Origin: Ruminococcaceae bacterium UBA2854
Lineage (GTDB): Bacteria; Bacillota; Clostridia; Oscillospirales; Acutalibacteraceae
NCBI GenBank assembly: GCA_002350765.1
Contig: DEFK01000007.1
Span: forward strand, 1 to 21,065
Direction of reading: 5' to 3'
Length of the DNA: 21,065 bases
Shown here: one piece after another, positions 6,482 through 13,838 of the stretch
How positions within the stretch are numbered: the first letter of the stretch is position 1
Layout: each line of letters opens with the position of its first letter
Program-made: the position numbers and the translations under genes
The notes under the pieces: model-generated
Told to the model about the DNA's origin: nothing
The model's database searches: none
Seen by the model: only the letters and a program-made list of their open reading frames with translations

Positions 6482-8311
6482 TTATCCCCTCGGTCTGCGA
6501 TTTGCGGGGTGTCCGCTTCTCTGCTGAGGTCTGCGGTTCTGGGGAGGTCTTTTCTGATTACGTCCGTTTCTCGGATAGGCGGTTCTGTTTACGGGACGTC
6601 TTTCTCCCGAGGAACGTACCTTTACTAAATCGCCCTCGCTTCTGTTAGCGTTCTGACGCTGTCTCGCGCGTTCAGCCTCACGCTGACGGCGGCGCTGTTC
6701 TGAAACATTTCTTCGGCGCTGTTCCTCGATTTTCATACGTTTTTTCTTCGCTCTGCTCTTCTTAACAGCGCGGTAAAGATTAACGCAGAAGTAACCGATA
6801 TGAATAATAATATAGCAGATTACCATCCATATTGTCTTAATTACGGCGAGAATACCTCTTCCGATAGCCTGTAATATACGGATAATTGTATCGAGCAACT
6901 CACGTCTGTCCTCGCGAATCATCTGCGACTCAGCCTTAGCGGCGCTGTACTCGTCAACCGCGGTATTTACATCGGAATACGCGTACATATCTTTTTCTTC
7001 GGGAACTTCCTCGAAATACGCGTCAACCTGCTCGGGAGCTTCTTCGTCAACTACATCGACAATCTCAGCCTCAACCTCGGGATCGGGTCTATCCTCTTTA
7101 ATCTCTTTAACTTCTTTTACTTCCTTATCCTTTTCGGCAAATTCCATCGGTTTAGCGATAGGAACATCCTCGACAGGCTCGCTGACCTTTACCGTATTGT
7201 CGGATACAATCTTCTCCGCCAGCGGAACCTCTCGCTTCGGCTTTTTAGGAGCGGGAGCTTTCTTTTCTTTTACCTCAAAAGTGCTCTCCTCGGGCTTTGA
7301 GTCTTCCTCAGCCTTAACGATATCTTCCTTAAAATCAAGAGCGCTGTCCTCGGAAATCTCGTTGATATCATCAAACGGCACTTCAACCTCGCGGGTTTTG
7401 TCGGAATTTTCCTCGATAATATCCTCTATATCTTCGCTGTCATTTTCAACTTCCCCGATAGGCTCGTAGTTCTTCATAAAGCTCATCGTCGGCTTTGTGA
7501 TACTGCGGATACTTCTTTTTCTCGGAATCTGGGTTGTTTCGGAAATCCTGTGCTCGTGAGCGAGCTCATGCACAAGATGCTTATGCTTACGGTTGGGATT
7601 TCTCAGCTTTTTAAGGAGAATAATAAGCACAATAACTACAACCAATAATCCAAAAACGGTAACTCCGCCGTAGATTATCGCGTCTTTATAGATAACAAGG
7701 AAATTATTATCGGAAATATAGGTATTCTTTATCACGTCGGCGAGCATTTCTTTATCGCTCGATTTAAGCTTTTTACCTTTCGGACCTGTTAGAGTAACAA
7801 GTATATTCATACCGTTTACTACAGTACAATACTGCTCAGCCTGTACGATCTTTTTACCGTCTTTTGTGCTCATAGTAAGACGAATATACTTTAGATTATT
7901 ACATTCTACAATCGAGCCTGACTTATATACCTTTCTATCGTTAAGGTATTTATTCATTATTTCTTCAATCTCGCTGTCCTCGGCGCGGGCGTAGTTGTCG
8001 ATTTCCTTACTGTTTTTATCCTTGCTCATAGTTACGGTCAGCGTAAGAGAACCGTCATTCTTAATCGCCTGCAAATAAATTCCCGCGCTCTCGAAGCTGT
8101 TCATTGTGTCCTCATAATCAAGACCGAATTTCGAGAAGAACGAATCAGTTTCTTTACAATCGCGCGTAATAGCGAGCATATCGTTCGGAATAGCGATACT
8201 CATAAACAGCTCGTCTATCTTATACGTCGTACTTTCGGCAAAAACCGTAAACGAGCTAAGCGCTATAACCAACGCCGCGATAACAGAAAAAACACCTTTT
8301 ATTCTTTTCAT
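6482..8311 (-). CDS. Secreted/membrane protein of unknown function with a basic tail
   Basis: I do not recognise a family. From the ATG at 8311, which has GGAGG 9 nt upstream, it is 609 aa. Residues 1-25 are a signal peptide ending VFA. About 26-205 form an exported domain. Residues 211-233 are a membrane span followed by KKLRNPNRK. About 284-459 are strongly acidic and low in complexity (for example VKEVKEIKED). A second hydrophobic stretch lies at about 484-514. The last 95 residues are extremely rich in Arg, Gln, Asn and Pro. The frame opens 63 nt earlier, but that part has no ribosome site. It precedes pyrC by 29 bp. The basic tail could bind nucleic acid, ribosomes or an acidic cell-wall polymer; none is shown. 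Confidence 0.75.
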   Translation of the reverse strand: MKRIKGVFSVIAALVIALSSFTVFAESTTYKIDELFMSIAIPNDMLAITRDCKETDSFFSKFGLDYEDTMNSFESAGIYLQAIKNDGSLTLTVTMSKDKNSKEIDNYARAEDSEIEEIMNKYLNDRKVYKSGSIVECNNLKYIRLTMSTKDGKKIVQAEQYCTVVNGMNILVTLTGPKGKKLKSSDKEMLADVIKNTYISDNNFLVIYKDAIIYGGVTVFGLLVVVIVLIILLKKLRNPNRKHKHLVHELAHEHRISETTQIPRKRSIRSITKPTMSFMKNYEPIGEVENDSEDIEDIIEENSDKTREVEVPFDDINEISEDSALDFKEDIVKAEEDSKPEESTFEVKEKKAPAPKKPKREVPLAEKIVSDNTVKVSEPVEDVPIAKPMEFAEKDKEVKEVKEIKEDRPDPEVEAEIVDVVDEEAPEQVDAYFEEVPEEKDMYAYSDVNTAVDEYSAAKAESQMIREDRRELLDTIIRILQAIGRGILAVIKTIWMVICYIIIHIGYFCVNLYRAVKKSRAKKKRMKIEEQRRRNVSEQRRRQREAERARQRQNANRSEGDLVKVRSSGERRPVNRTAYPRNGRNQKRPPQNRRPQQRSGHPANRRPRG

Positions 8312-8360
8312 TTCCTTTAACCTCCGCATTTTTTCAGGGCGTAAAAAACATAAACACACA

Positions 8361-8390
8361 ATATTATCATCCAAAGCCCTGATAACACAA
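8361..8390 (-). promoter_or_regulatory. Possible promoter of the 609-aa membrane protein gene
   Basis: On the minus strand TTGTGT (8385-8390), 18 bp, then TAATAT (8361-8366). Both hexamers are imperfect. A 12-bp palindrome, ATAGTATACTAT, lies just upstream at 8394-8405 and could be an operator. Confidence 0.3.
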
Positions 8391-8459
8391 CATATAGTAT
8401 ACTATTTTTCAAGGCTAAAAGCAAGAAAAAAAGCGAAATAACGCAAATAAACTTGGAAC

Positions 8460-8488
8460 TTTACGAGCGGTATTTTTTGTGGTAAAAT
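8460..8488 (+). promoter_or_regulatory. Promoter of the small Nif11-like gene
   Basis: TTTACG (8460-8465), 17 bp, then TAAAAT (8483-8488), preceded by an extended -10 TGG. A start near 8495 would lie downstream of the GTG at 8479, which argues that translation begins later. Confidence 0.5.
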
Positions 8489-8505
8489 TACAAATGGTGA
8501 TGAAT

Positions 8506-8778
8506 ATGTTTGAAAAAGAACTGAAAAGACTTATAAATGACGCCGAAAAGAATCCCGAGCTTAAAAACGCGCTCTTAAAAACCCGCGGCTCGGACGATAT
8601 GATGAAGGATTTTTGTGACGTATGCCAAAGCTTCGGCTACGAGATTTACCTTGGCGAGCTTTTCGCTTACGGTCAGGATATGAACGACTCCAAGCTAAGA
8701 GCGACTAACGGCGGCGGCAGCTTCGCAATCGAGGGCTGGGACGACGCCTTGGAAAACATATTTGATGAATTACAATAG
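8506..8778 (+). CDS. Small Nif11-like protein
   Basis: This 90-aa acidic protein is the only clear plus-strand gene in the window. Residues 1-50 (FEKELKRL, then NPELKNALLK, then FCDVCQSFGYEI) follow the helix pattern of Nif11-like domains, which occur as leaders of some RiPP precursors and as free small proteins. An NGGG stretch near residue 70 is followed by about 20 acidic residues. That tail has no Cys and almost no Ser or Thr, and no modification enzyme is nearby, so a peptide precursor is unlikely. The start is ambiguous among ATGs at 8494, 8500 and 8506; I chose 8506 because GGTGA lies 5 nt upstream and the promoter fits. It has its own promoter and terminator. Confidence 0.65.
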   Translation: MFEKELKRLINDAEKNPELKNALLKTRGSDDMMKDFCDVCQSFGYEIYLGELFAYGQDMNDSKLRATNGGGSFAIEGWDDALENIFDELQ

Positions 8779-8782
8779 CTAA

Positions 8783-8820
8783 ACGGCTTAAACCCTTTCG
8801 GAGTTTAAGCCGTCTTTTTT
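8783..8820 (+). terminator. Terminator of the small Nif11-like gene
   Basis: A perfect 11-bp stem (ACGGCTTAAAC/GTTTAAGCCGT) with a 9-nt loop is followed by CTTTTTT. The hairpin starts 5 bp after the stop codon. The antiporter gene converges on it from the other side, but the T-run in that direction is poor. Confidence 0.92.
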
Positions 8821-10165
8821 ACTTAACCTTGGTTTTTATTATTACAACATCCTCGTTTTCGGCGTCCTTATACATCTGCTGATACTTCATATCCTTCTGC
8901 TGGGATTCTCTGTCCTTAATCGCCTTGACCTTATTATCGGGCCAGATTGAGTAGAGAATCTTCAATAGAATCGGCGTTAAGAGCGACGAAACTATTATCA
9001 GCGGTACAACGGCAAAATTCATCATCTTATTAATAATTCCCGCCGAAATTCCTTTATCCGCAACTATAAGCGCGACCTCGCCTCTTGTCATCATACCTAC
9101 GCCGATTTTAAGCGAATCCGACTTGCTGAATCCGCAGGCCTTCGCCATAGCTCCGCAGCCGACGATTTTCGACACAAGCGCGGCTAAGGCAAGCACAGCG
9201 ATAAATCCGAAAGGCTCGAACGATATTCCGCGTAAATCGGATTTCAGTCCGACGCTCGCGAAGAATACAGGTCCGAAGAACATATAAAGACAAACCTCGA
9301 TTTTCTCCTCGATATACGAAGCGCTTTTAAGCTCGCAGAATATTATTCCCGCGGCGTACGCGCCCGTAATATCCGCTATACCGAAGTATGTTTCGGCGAC
9401 CGAGGATAGCCCAAAACATAATACCATAGCGAAAATCGGAATTGTTCTCGTATGGGGACGGCGGTTCTCAAGCCATTTAAACATTTTATAAAGCACAAAT
9501 CCCGCTCCGACCGCAAGCGCGAAAAACAGCACAACCTTTAAACAGATAATACCTATCCCCTCATGATTGCCGCCTTTTTCGCCGTTATTCGAGAGCGTTA
9601 TAACAAATGTCAGCACAATCATTCCGATTACATCGTCTATAATCGCCGCGCTAAGAATTGTATTTCCAACCTTAGAACGGAGATAGCCGAGCTCCTTAAG
9701 CGCCTGGACGGTGATACTGACCGAAGTAGCGGCTAAAATCGTACCGACAACCAGCGCCTCGAAAAAGCGGTTTCCGTTATTAAATCCGAAAAGATAATAC
9801 ACTCCTGTACCAGCCGCGAGCGGTACCGCTACTCCCGCGCAGGCTATCAAAAACGCCTTCGGCCCTACCTTTAACAGCTCCTTTAGGTTAGTACCCAAGC
9901 CCGCGGAAAACATAAGCATTATTACGCCGATTTCCGCGATTGAGCGGAGCGACAACCCGTACTGAGGATTGTTTATATTTATCAAATTCAGCGCGCAGGG
10001 ACCTAGTATAAGACCCGCGAGTATCTCGCCGACAACCTGCGGCATTTGCAGCTTCCGAGCCACTAGCCCTAAAAATTTGGCTAAAAAAAACACCAACGCC
10101 AACGGCATGAGTATCTGAAAAAGCTCTACCTTGCTGAAATAACTTGCTATATCTTTCGCGTCCAT
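8819..10165 (-). CDS. CPA2-family cation/proton antiporter
   Basis: This is an inner-membrane exchanger of Na+ or K+ for protons. The 448-aa protein has about 12-13 hydrophobic segments of the Na_H_Exchanger fold. QMPQVVGEILAGLILGP near residue 42 is the conserved first-helix motif, and ATSVSITVQ is the unwound-helix motif. AAIIDDVIG carries the paired Asp of the ion site, typical of electrogenic CPA2 members. The C-terminal tail (about 412-448) is hydrophilic and cytosolic. There is no KTN/RCK nucleotide-binding domain, so it is not a complete KefB/KefC-type channel. The ATG at 10165 has GGTGA about 6 nt upstream and its own consensus promoter. It appears to be a single-gene unit, and ion specificity cannot be read from sequence. 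Confidence 0.88.
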   Translation of the reverse strand: MDAKDIASYFSKVELFQILMPLALVFFLAKFLGLVARKLQMPQVVGEILAGLILGPCALNLININNPQYGLSLRSIAEIGVIMLMFSAGLGTNLKELLKVGPKAFLIACAGVAVPLAAGTGVYYLFGFNNGNRFFEALVVGTILAATSVSITVQALKELGYLRSKVGNTILSAAIIDDVIGMIVLTFVITLSNNGEKGGNHEGIGIICLKVVLFFALAVGAGFVLYKMFKWLENRRPHTRTIPIFAMVLCFGLSSVAETYFGIADITGAYAAGIIFCELKSASYIEEKIEVCLYMFFGPVFFASVGLKSDLRGISFEPFGFIAVLALAALVSKIVGCGAMAKACGFSKSDSLKIGVGMMTRGEVALIVADKGISAGIINKMMNFAVVPLIIVSSLLTPILLKILYSIWPDNKVKAIKDRESQQKDMKYQQMYKDAENEDVVIIKTKVK

Positions 10166-10181
10166 AAAATCACCAAAAAGT

Positions 10182-10209
10182 ATTATAGCACTCTGAAATC
10201 ACGTGTCAA
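10182..10209 (-). promoter_or_regulatory. Sigma-A promoter of the antiporter gene
   Basis: On the minus strand TTGACA (10204-10209) and TATAAT (10182-10187) are perfect hexamers with a 16-bp spacer. The leader is very short. Confidence 0.88.
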
Positions 10210-10219
10210 GTATTCACGC

Positions 10220-10249
10220 AAAAACAAATCCCCCGGAATTCGGGAGATT
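10220..10249 (-). terminator. Terminator of the HTH-AAA-CYTH gene
   Basis: On the minus strand a stem AATCTCCCG/CGGGGGATT with one mismatch and a 5-nt loop is followed by TGTTTTTG. It lies 26 bp beyond the stop codon and just before the antiporter promoter. Confidence 0.75.
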
Positions 10250-10275
10250 CGTTTAATAGAAATTGCGGAATATAA

Positions 10276-11580
10276 TTACATATTTGCTAGATTTGAGTTT
10301 TTATAACCGTCATCGTCCGTAACCTCTTTTATGACTTTAATAAACTTCGGAAAAACAATCTCCGCGTTCTCATCGCTGAGTTCTATTTCCGCTATCGCTT
10401 TATCGTTCCAGAACGGATAGACGTCAATTTCAAAATACTGATTTTCATATGTCAGACAATAGCGATCCTTTCGGATCTGACGTTTGGAAGTATCCGCGTT
10501 CATAAGCAACGCAAGATATTCGTCCTTGCTGAGACGTTTCTCAATTTCTACACGTTTAAGGCCGCTTATGGCGCGTTTTGTGGTTTTAGTATAGATATAA
10601 TGACCGTTCTGACCGCGTTGGCTGACTCTTACTTCATCATCATTATTAGATGTAAGGTACGTTTGAATTATATCAACTTTCTCACAGTTCGGCAGGCTGT
10701 CCAGAAGTTTTAAATCGGGATATTCAATTAGGTATTTTCGTTCGATTTCATAAGGCTCAGGCTCACCCAGAAAAGAGGATATCTCAGAAATAAGATTTTT
10801 AATCTTCCCCTCAAAATCCGCGTTATTGTCAATCACTCTTAGGTGAGGATGTCCCGTCCATGCCGAAATAAGCTTATCGTCCAGAGCCGCCGCTTCCTCA
10901 GGCGTTTCCGTTCGGGCGGAGTTATTCGCGGTTGTGTAGAATTCCTCGGCGCCCTTAGCCGCTGTTACAAGATGAAATACGGCATCGTAATTATCACGCA
11001 TTTCAATTTCGTTTGTACCAAGCGACTGAAGTACCTGAGCGAACTCTACCGAATCCATATACGCCTTGCTGTCAAGCGCTCCGCGGTCGCAGACAATCAG
11101 TATTTTATCGTTTTCCATCGTTTTTGCCGCATACTCAAACGCCTTTTCTTTATCGAGCTGCAACTGTAGCTGACAAACCTGAAAATCAACGTTTGTACCG
11201 CATGTCCACGGCGCCGCTCCTCCGGTAATTAATTCGGTGGCTGTTTCTGAAATGAACAAAACAGTATATCCCAGCTCTGTAAAATAGCTCTGTATACGGC
11301 TCATCGCGGTCGATTTTCCTGCGCAGGGACCGCCCGTAATAATTATTTTTACAACTTCTTTCGTTTTTTCACTATCTCTTAAACTGAAAAGCTCCTCAAC
11401 GGATATATTAAACAAGGCGGAAAGTTTTCTTATAGTATCAACAGAAGGCTTAGACGCTCCTGTTTCCCATTTTGAGACAGCTTTATTGGTTACACCGAGT
11501 TTTTCGGCAAGCTCCGCTTGCGAGCAACCCGCTTTCTTTCTGTACTCATAAAGCTTTTGTCCGAATAAATAATCATTCAT
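10276..11580 (-). CDS. HTH (Xre) - AAA_28 NTPase - CYTH fusion protein
   Basis: The 434-aa protein has three parts. Residues 5-60 are an Xre/Cro-type helix-turn-helix (SQAELAEKLGVTNKAVSKWE). Residues 77-270 are a P-loop domain of the AAA_28 type, with Walker A GGPCAGKST at 83-91 and a Walker B-like ILIVCDRG at 160-167. Residues 277-420 are a CYTH domain, the fold of class IV adenylate cyclase and inorganic triphosphatases, with the ExExK signature EIERK at 278-282 and later Arg/Lys/Glu strands (DEVRVSQR, EIEKRL, IAEIELS). Together they suggest a DNA-binding regulator or kinase that handles a triphosphate or nucleotide ligand; the substrate is unknown. The frame is open 93 codons further upstream, but AGGAGGTG 6 nt before the ATG at 11580 and a good promoter fix the start. 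Confidence 0.85.
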   Translation of the reverse strand: MNDYLFGQKLYEYRKKAGCSQAELAEKLGVTNKAVSKWETGASKPSVDTIRKLSALFNISVEELFSLRDSEKTKEVVKIIITGGPCAGKSTAMSRIQSYFTELGYTVLFISETATELITGGAAPWTCGTNVDFQVCQLQLQLDKEKAFEYAAKTMENDKILIVCDRGALDSKAYMDSVEFAQVLQSLGTNEIEMRDNYDAVFHLVTAAKGAEEFYTTANNSARTETPEEAAALDDKLISAWTGHPHLRVIDNNADFEGKIKNLISEISSFLGEPEPYEIERKYLIEYPDLKLLDSLPNCEKVDIIQTYLTSNNDDEVRVSQRGQNGHYIYTKTTKRAISGLKRVEIEKRLSKDEYLALLMNADTSKRQIRKDRYCLTYENQYFEIDVYPFWNDKAIAEIELSDENAEIVFPKFIKVIKEVTDDDGYKNSNLANM

Positions 11581-11599
11581 ATTCCCACCTCCTGATTGT

Positions 11600-11628
11600 A
11601 TTTTAGCATATTGTCTTAGCTTTATCAA
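11600..11628 (-). promoter_or_regulatory. Sigma-A promoter of the HTH-AAA-CYTH gene
   Basis: On the minus strand TTGATA (11623-11628), 17 bp, then TAAAAT (11600-11605), with an extended -10 TGC. Transcription would start about 12 nt before the ribosome site. Confidence 0.8.
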
Positions 11629-11656
11629 TATATCTCCTGTCGAATAACGGTAGAAC

Positions 11657-11690
11657 AAAAAACAGACCTTCCGAATAATTGAAAGGTCTG
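11657..11690 (-). terminator. Terminator isolating the defence cluster from the HTH gene
   Basis: An 8-bp stem (CAGACCTT/AAGGTCTG) with a 12-nt loop is followed on the minus strand by TTTTTTG. It is part of repeat unit 1 and lies just upstream of the HTH gene promoter. Confidence 0.7.
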
Positions 11691-11725
11691 ATAAATAACC
11701 AAAGTAATTGTTATCTCTTTGAGAA
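11660..11725. repeat. 66-bp direct repeat, unit 1
   Basis: It matches 11817-11882 at 64 of 66 positions by eye. It contains the CAGACCTT/AAGGTCTG hairpin and ends TTATCTCTTTGAGAA. The two units are 157 bp apart in the same orientation. Confidence 0.9.
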
Positions 11726-11742
11726 TCTGTCGGAGCGTTAAG

Positions 11743-11765
11743 AAAACAGTCCGGCGGACTGTTTT
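11743..11765. repeat. Perfect 10-bp-stem palindrome between the repeat units
   Basis: AAAACAGTCC-GGC-GGACTGTTTT. With T-runs on both strands it could act as a bidirectional terminator. A second hairpin, GGAGC-TAC-GCTCC, follows at about 11780-11792. Confidence 0.75.
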
Positions 11766-11816
11766 TAGCTACGACCGCAGGAGCTACGCTCCGAGGACGC
11801 CTCTGTGGTCTAAAGG

Positions 11817-11882
11817 AAACAGACCTTCCGAATAATCGAAAGGTCTGATAAATAACCAATGTAATTGTTATCTCTTTGAGAA
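11817..11882. repeat. 66-bp direct repeat, unit 2
   Basis: This is the second copy, nearer the defence cluster. It has the same hairpin, but the bases after it on the minus strand are TTTCCTTT, a weaker terminator tail than in unit 1. Confidence 0.9.
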
Positions 11883-11935
11883 CTTTTCACACGCAAAGAA
11901 TGGCTTGTTTACAGGGCTTTTGCGTTTTATTGCTA

Positions 11936-11957
11936 CTTGTGTGTTACTAACACAAAG
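11936..11957. repeat. Inverted repeat after the DUF262 gene
   Basis: TGTGTTA-C-TAACACA is perfect and is extended by CTT/AAG after one bulged G. It lies 36 bp past the DUF262 stop codon. There is no clear T-run, so it could be a weak terminator or an element-end feature. Confidence 0.5.
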
Positions 11958-11993
11958 CTATTCACCACAATTTATATCGAATAATAAATAGAG

Positions 11994-13181
11994 TTATTCT
12001 TGCATGTCTATTATATCGTCATCTTCTAAATTATCAACAGATTTTTTTCTCTCGTTAAGCTTTTTCTCTAGATCGTCAGAAATGGTAGAAAGCTTATCAA
12101 GAAGCGCATCATCATCATTTATACATATTTTTGATAAAATTTCAAAGCGGATCATTCTATTTGTTATTTTATTTATTCCTTCTGAAGAAGCTAGTTTATA
12201 TTTCTTGATATTCTCATAGAGTGAGGACAATTCAGTACTAGTATAATTCAAAACGAATTCATTTCTAAAATTATTATAAGTTAAAACAAATTGTTTAAAC
12301 TTTTCGAAAATAGATTCATTTGCTTCAATTGATTGATCTATAATATTAAAAGCAACGCTAAACAAAGTATACATCTGAGCCTTTTTGGAAACAAACGACA
12401 GCGTTGATTTATCAGTCAATAAATCAATAATATCCATAGCTTTAACTACTCTGTTAAACAAACTATTATCTTCATCAAATTCTGTCTTATAATCATCATA
12501 GTATTCATTAATTTTGCGACCATTTGCCTGATCAACAATACCTTCTTTTGCCAAAATATAAATTGTACAGCAGTACTCCACATCTTTCATTCGTTTTGCA
12601 TCATTCGAACTAAATACTTTTTTATTTCTCCAAAAATCTAGATTAGACAGCGCTAAACTTTTATCACCAAACGCACTATCTAAACTGTTTCTCCGCTCTT
12701 GTGGATTAAGATTATAATTTGTTAAGTTTAGCCTATAAAACATTTGCTTAATTTGATCCATATTGCAAGACTGATCTACATCAACATAAGAAACATGGTA
12801 TCCCCAAATATTGTTTTTATCTTCTTCGAGCAAATCTTTAAAGTACTTATTTCCATATAATTCTTTCGTTGTTTCTTCAATTAAATACTTTTTTTCTAAA
12901 CAGTATTCTCCATTAATGAACTCTGCAATAGCACAAATTCGCTGTTGTCCGTCCACGATGTGTGTTATTGCTTTTCCGTCATCAGCATTTCTACTTGCTA
13001 TCCAAAAAAACACTTCAGGCATAACAAATTGTAATAATAAAGTTTCAATAAGCCTAACTTTATCCTGTATTGTCCATACCCTTCTCCTCTGATAGCTGGA
13101 ATCCACAACTAATTCTCCGTTAATAAAATCTCGGTAAATTTCTTGCACAGTTCTTGTAGTTCTTCTAAAATTAAACTTCAT
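11994..13181 (-). CDS. DUF262-only protein (ParB/Srx-fold), third gene of the cytosine-methylase cassette
   Basis: The 395-aa protein carries the DUF262 signatures: YQRRRVW at residues 30-36 and HIVDGQQRI at 74-82. The DGQQR motif is the conserved centre of this ParB/sulfiredoxin-like fold, which in GmrS, SspE and related defence proteins binds or hydrolyses NTP and senses modified DNA. Those proteins usually also have a DUF1524 HNH nuclease domain; here the C-terminal half is helical and acidic (ending DDDIIDMQE), with no His-Asn-His pattern. The ATG at 13181 has GAGAGGA about 8 nt upstream, and the previous gene stops 2 bp before it, so the two are almost certainly co-translated. It probably acts with its two upstream partners; the nuclease or effector step is not apparent. 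Confidence 0.85.
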   Translation of the reverse strand: MKFNFRRTTRTVQEIYRDFINGELVVDSSYQRRRVWTIQDKVRLIETLLLQFVMPEVFFWIASRNADDGKAITHIVDGQQRICAIAEFINGEYCLEKKYLIEETTKELYGNKYFKDLLEEDKNNIWGYHVSYVDVDQSCNMDQIKQMFYRLNLTNYNLNPQERRNSLDSAFGDKSLALSNLDFWRNKKVFSSNDAKRMKDVEYCCTIYILAKEGIVDQANGRKINEYYDDYKTEFDEDNSLFNRVVKAMDIIDLLTDKSTLSFVSKKAQMYTLFSVAFNIIDQSIEANESIFEKFKQFVLTYNNFRNEFVLNYTSTELSSLYENIKKYKLASSEGINKITNRMIRFEILSKICINDDDALLDKLSTISDDLEKKLNERKKSVDNLEDDDIIDMQE

Positions 13182-13183
13182 TA

Positions 13184-13816
13184 TTATATTCCTCTCTTTA
13201 TTCTGTCAATATTTTGTAAATTGTATTCTTCAAAGTCTTCCCAATTTCTGTATATCCTATAAGATATATCGTGTCTAAAATACAACTCATTATGTAACCG
13301 CTTTTTTGATACAGATGCTGTTTCATTCCATTCTTTTCTACATCCATCAACTGTCATAATATTTCTTTCATCAATATAACCTCGATACAAACCTTGATAA
13401 ATGTGTTTGTAGGCTTCTGTGTATTTTAATTTAAATGAATGCCTAAACAAATACCAGTAGTGATGAAAAATTTCACTTGAAATTATTGCAATATCTAAAT
13501 CAGATATTTTTCTGACTTTCTCATCATCATTGAAAGGCTTAAATAGTTTGCTTTCTATTCCTGGATCATTGCTTGGCGGACTTAAACTAAACCCAATTTT
13601 TCCACTCCCAACCATCATTACGCAATTAAAACTAACATTCATATTTTCGCTTATTATTAACCGATAGTCATCTGATATTTTTATAATTTCTTCCGGACTC
13701 TTATTTAAGCATTTTTCAAAATACCAGTTATCAGAGCGAATAATATGTTTGGTGTAAAACTCTTTTGCACTCTTTTCGGCAATATCTTTTTTTATTTCTT
13801 CAAGTGTATATGACAT
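13184..13816 (-). CDS. Nucleotidyltransferase-like protein of unknown function
   Basis: The 210-aa protein has no family name I can assign firmly. Residues 66-77 (MMVGSGKIGFSL region) and SDLDIAII at 105-112 resemble the GS...DxD signature of the DNA polymerase beta-type nucleotidyltransferases, with D106 and D108 as possible metal ligands. The gap between GS and DxD, about 34 residues, is longer than usual. The C-terminal half (about 115-210) is rich in Tyr, Trp, Arg and His (HHYWYLFRHS, YRIYRNWEDFEEY) and looks helical. I recall similar uncharacterised proteins beside DUF262 genes and methylases, but cannot verify this here. The ATG at 13816 has GGAG 7 nt upstream. It lies between the C5 methylase (22 bp) and the DUF262 gene (2 bp), so it is an integral part of that cassette. 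Confidence 0.7.
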   Translation of the reverse strand: MSYTLEEIKKDIAEKSAKEFYTKHIIRSDNWYFEKCLNKSPEEIIKISDDYRLIISENMNVSFNCVMMVGSGKIGFSLSPPSNDPGIESKLFKPFNDDEKVRKISDLDIAIISSEIFHHYWYLFRHSFKLKYTEAYKHIYQGLYRGYIDERNIMTVDGCRKEWNETASVSKKRLHNELYFRHDISYRIYRNWEDFEEYNLQNIDRIKRGI

Positions 13817-13838
13817 TATTTTACTCCATACCCGTTTC

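Larger units (their letters stand above)
11581..11993. other. 413-bp junction between chromosome and defence cluster
   Basis: There is no gene here. From left to right it holds the promoter of the HTH-AAA-CYTH gene, a 66-bp hairpin unit, a 91-bp GC-richer core with two palindromes, a second copy of the unit, and a stretch with further inverted repeats before the DUF262 gene. The frame that runs open leftward across both units into the HTH gene lacks a ribosome site. Confidence 0.75.

Noticed and set aside
8506..8778. A RiPP precursor gene
   Set aside because: The Nif11-like start is suggestive, but the tail lacks Cys and a Ser/Thr-rich core, and there is no modification enzyme, protease or exporter nearby.
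11581..11859. An upstream extension of the HTH-AAA-CYTH gene by 93 codons
   Set aside because: The open frame runs through the two repeat hairpins and has no ribosome site, whereas the ATG at 11580 has a strong ribosome site and a good promoter just upstream.
11657..11882. T-box, riboswitch or peptide-leader attenuator in the duplicated hairpin units
   Set aside because: No T-box sequence or recognisable riboswitch core is seen, and the HTH gene promoter lies downstream of both units, so they are not in its leader.
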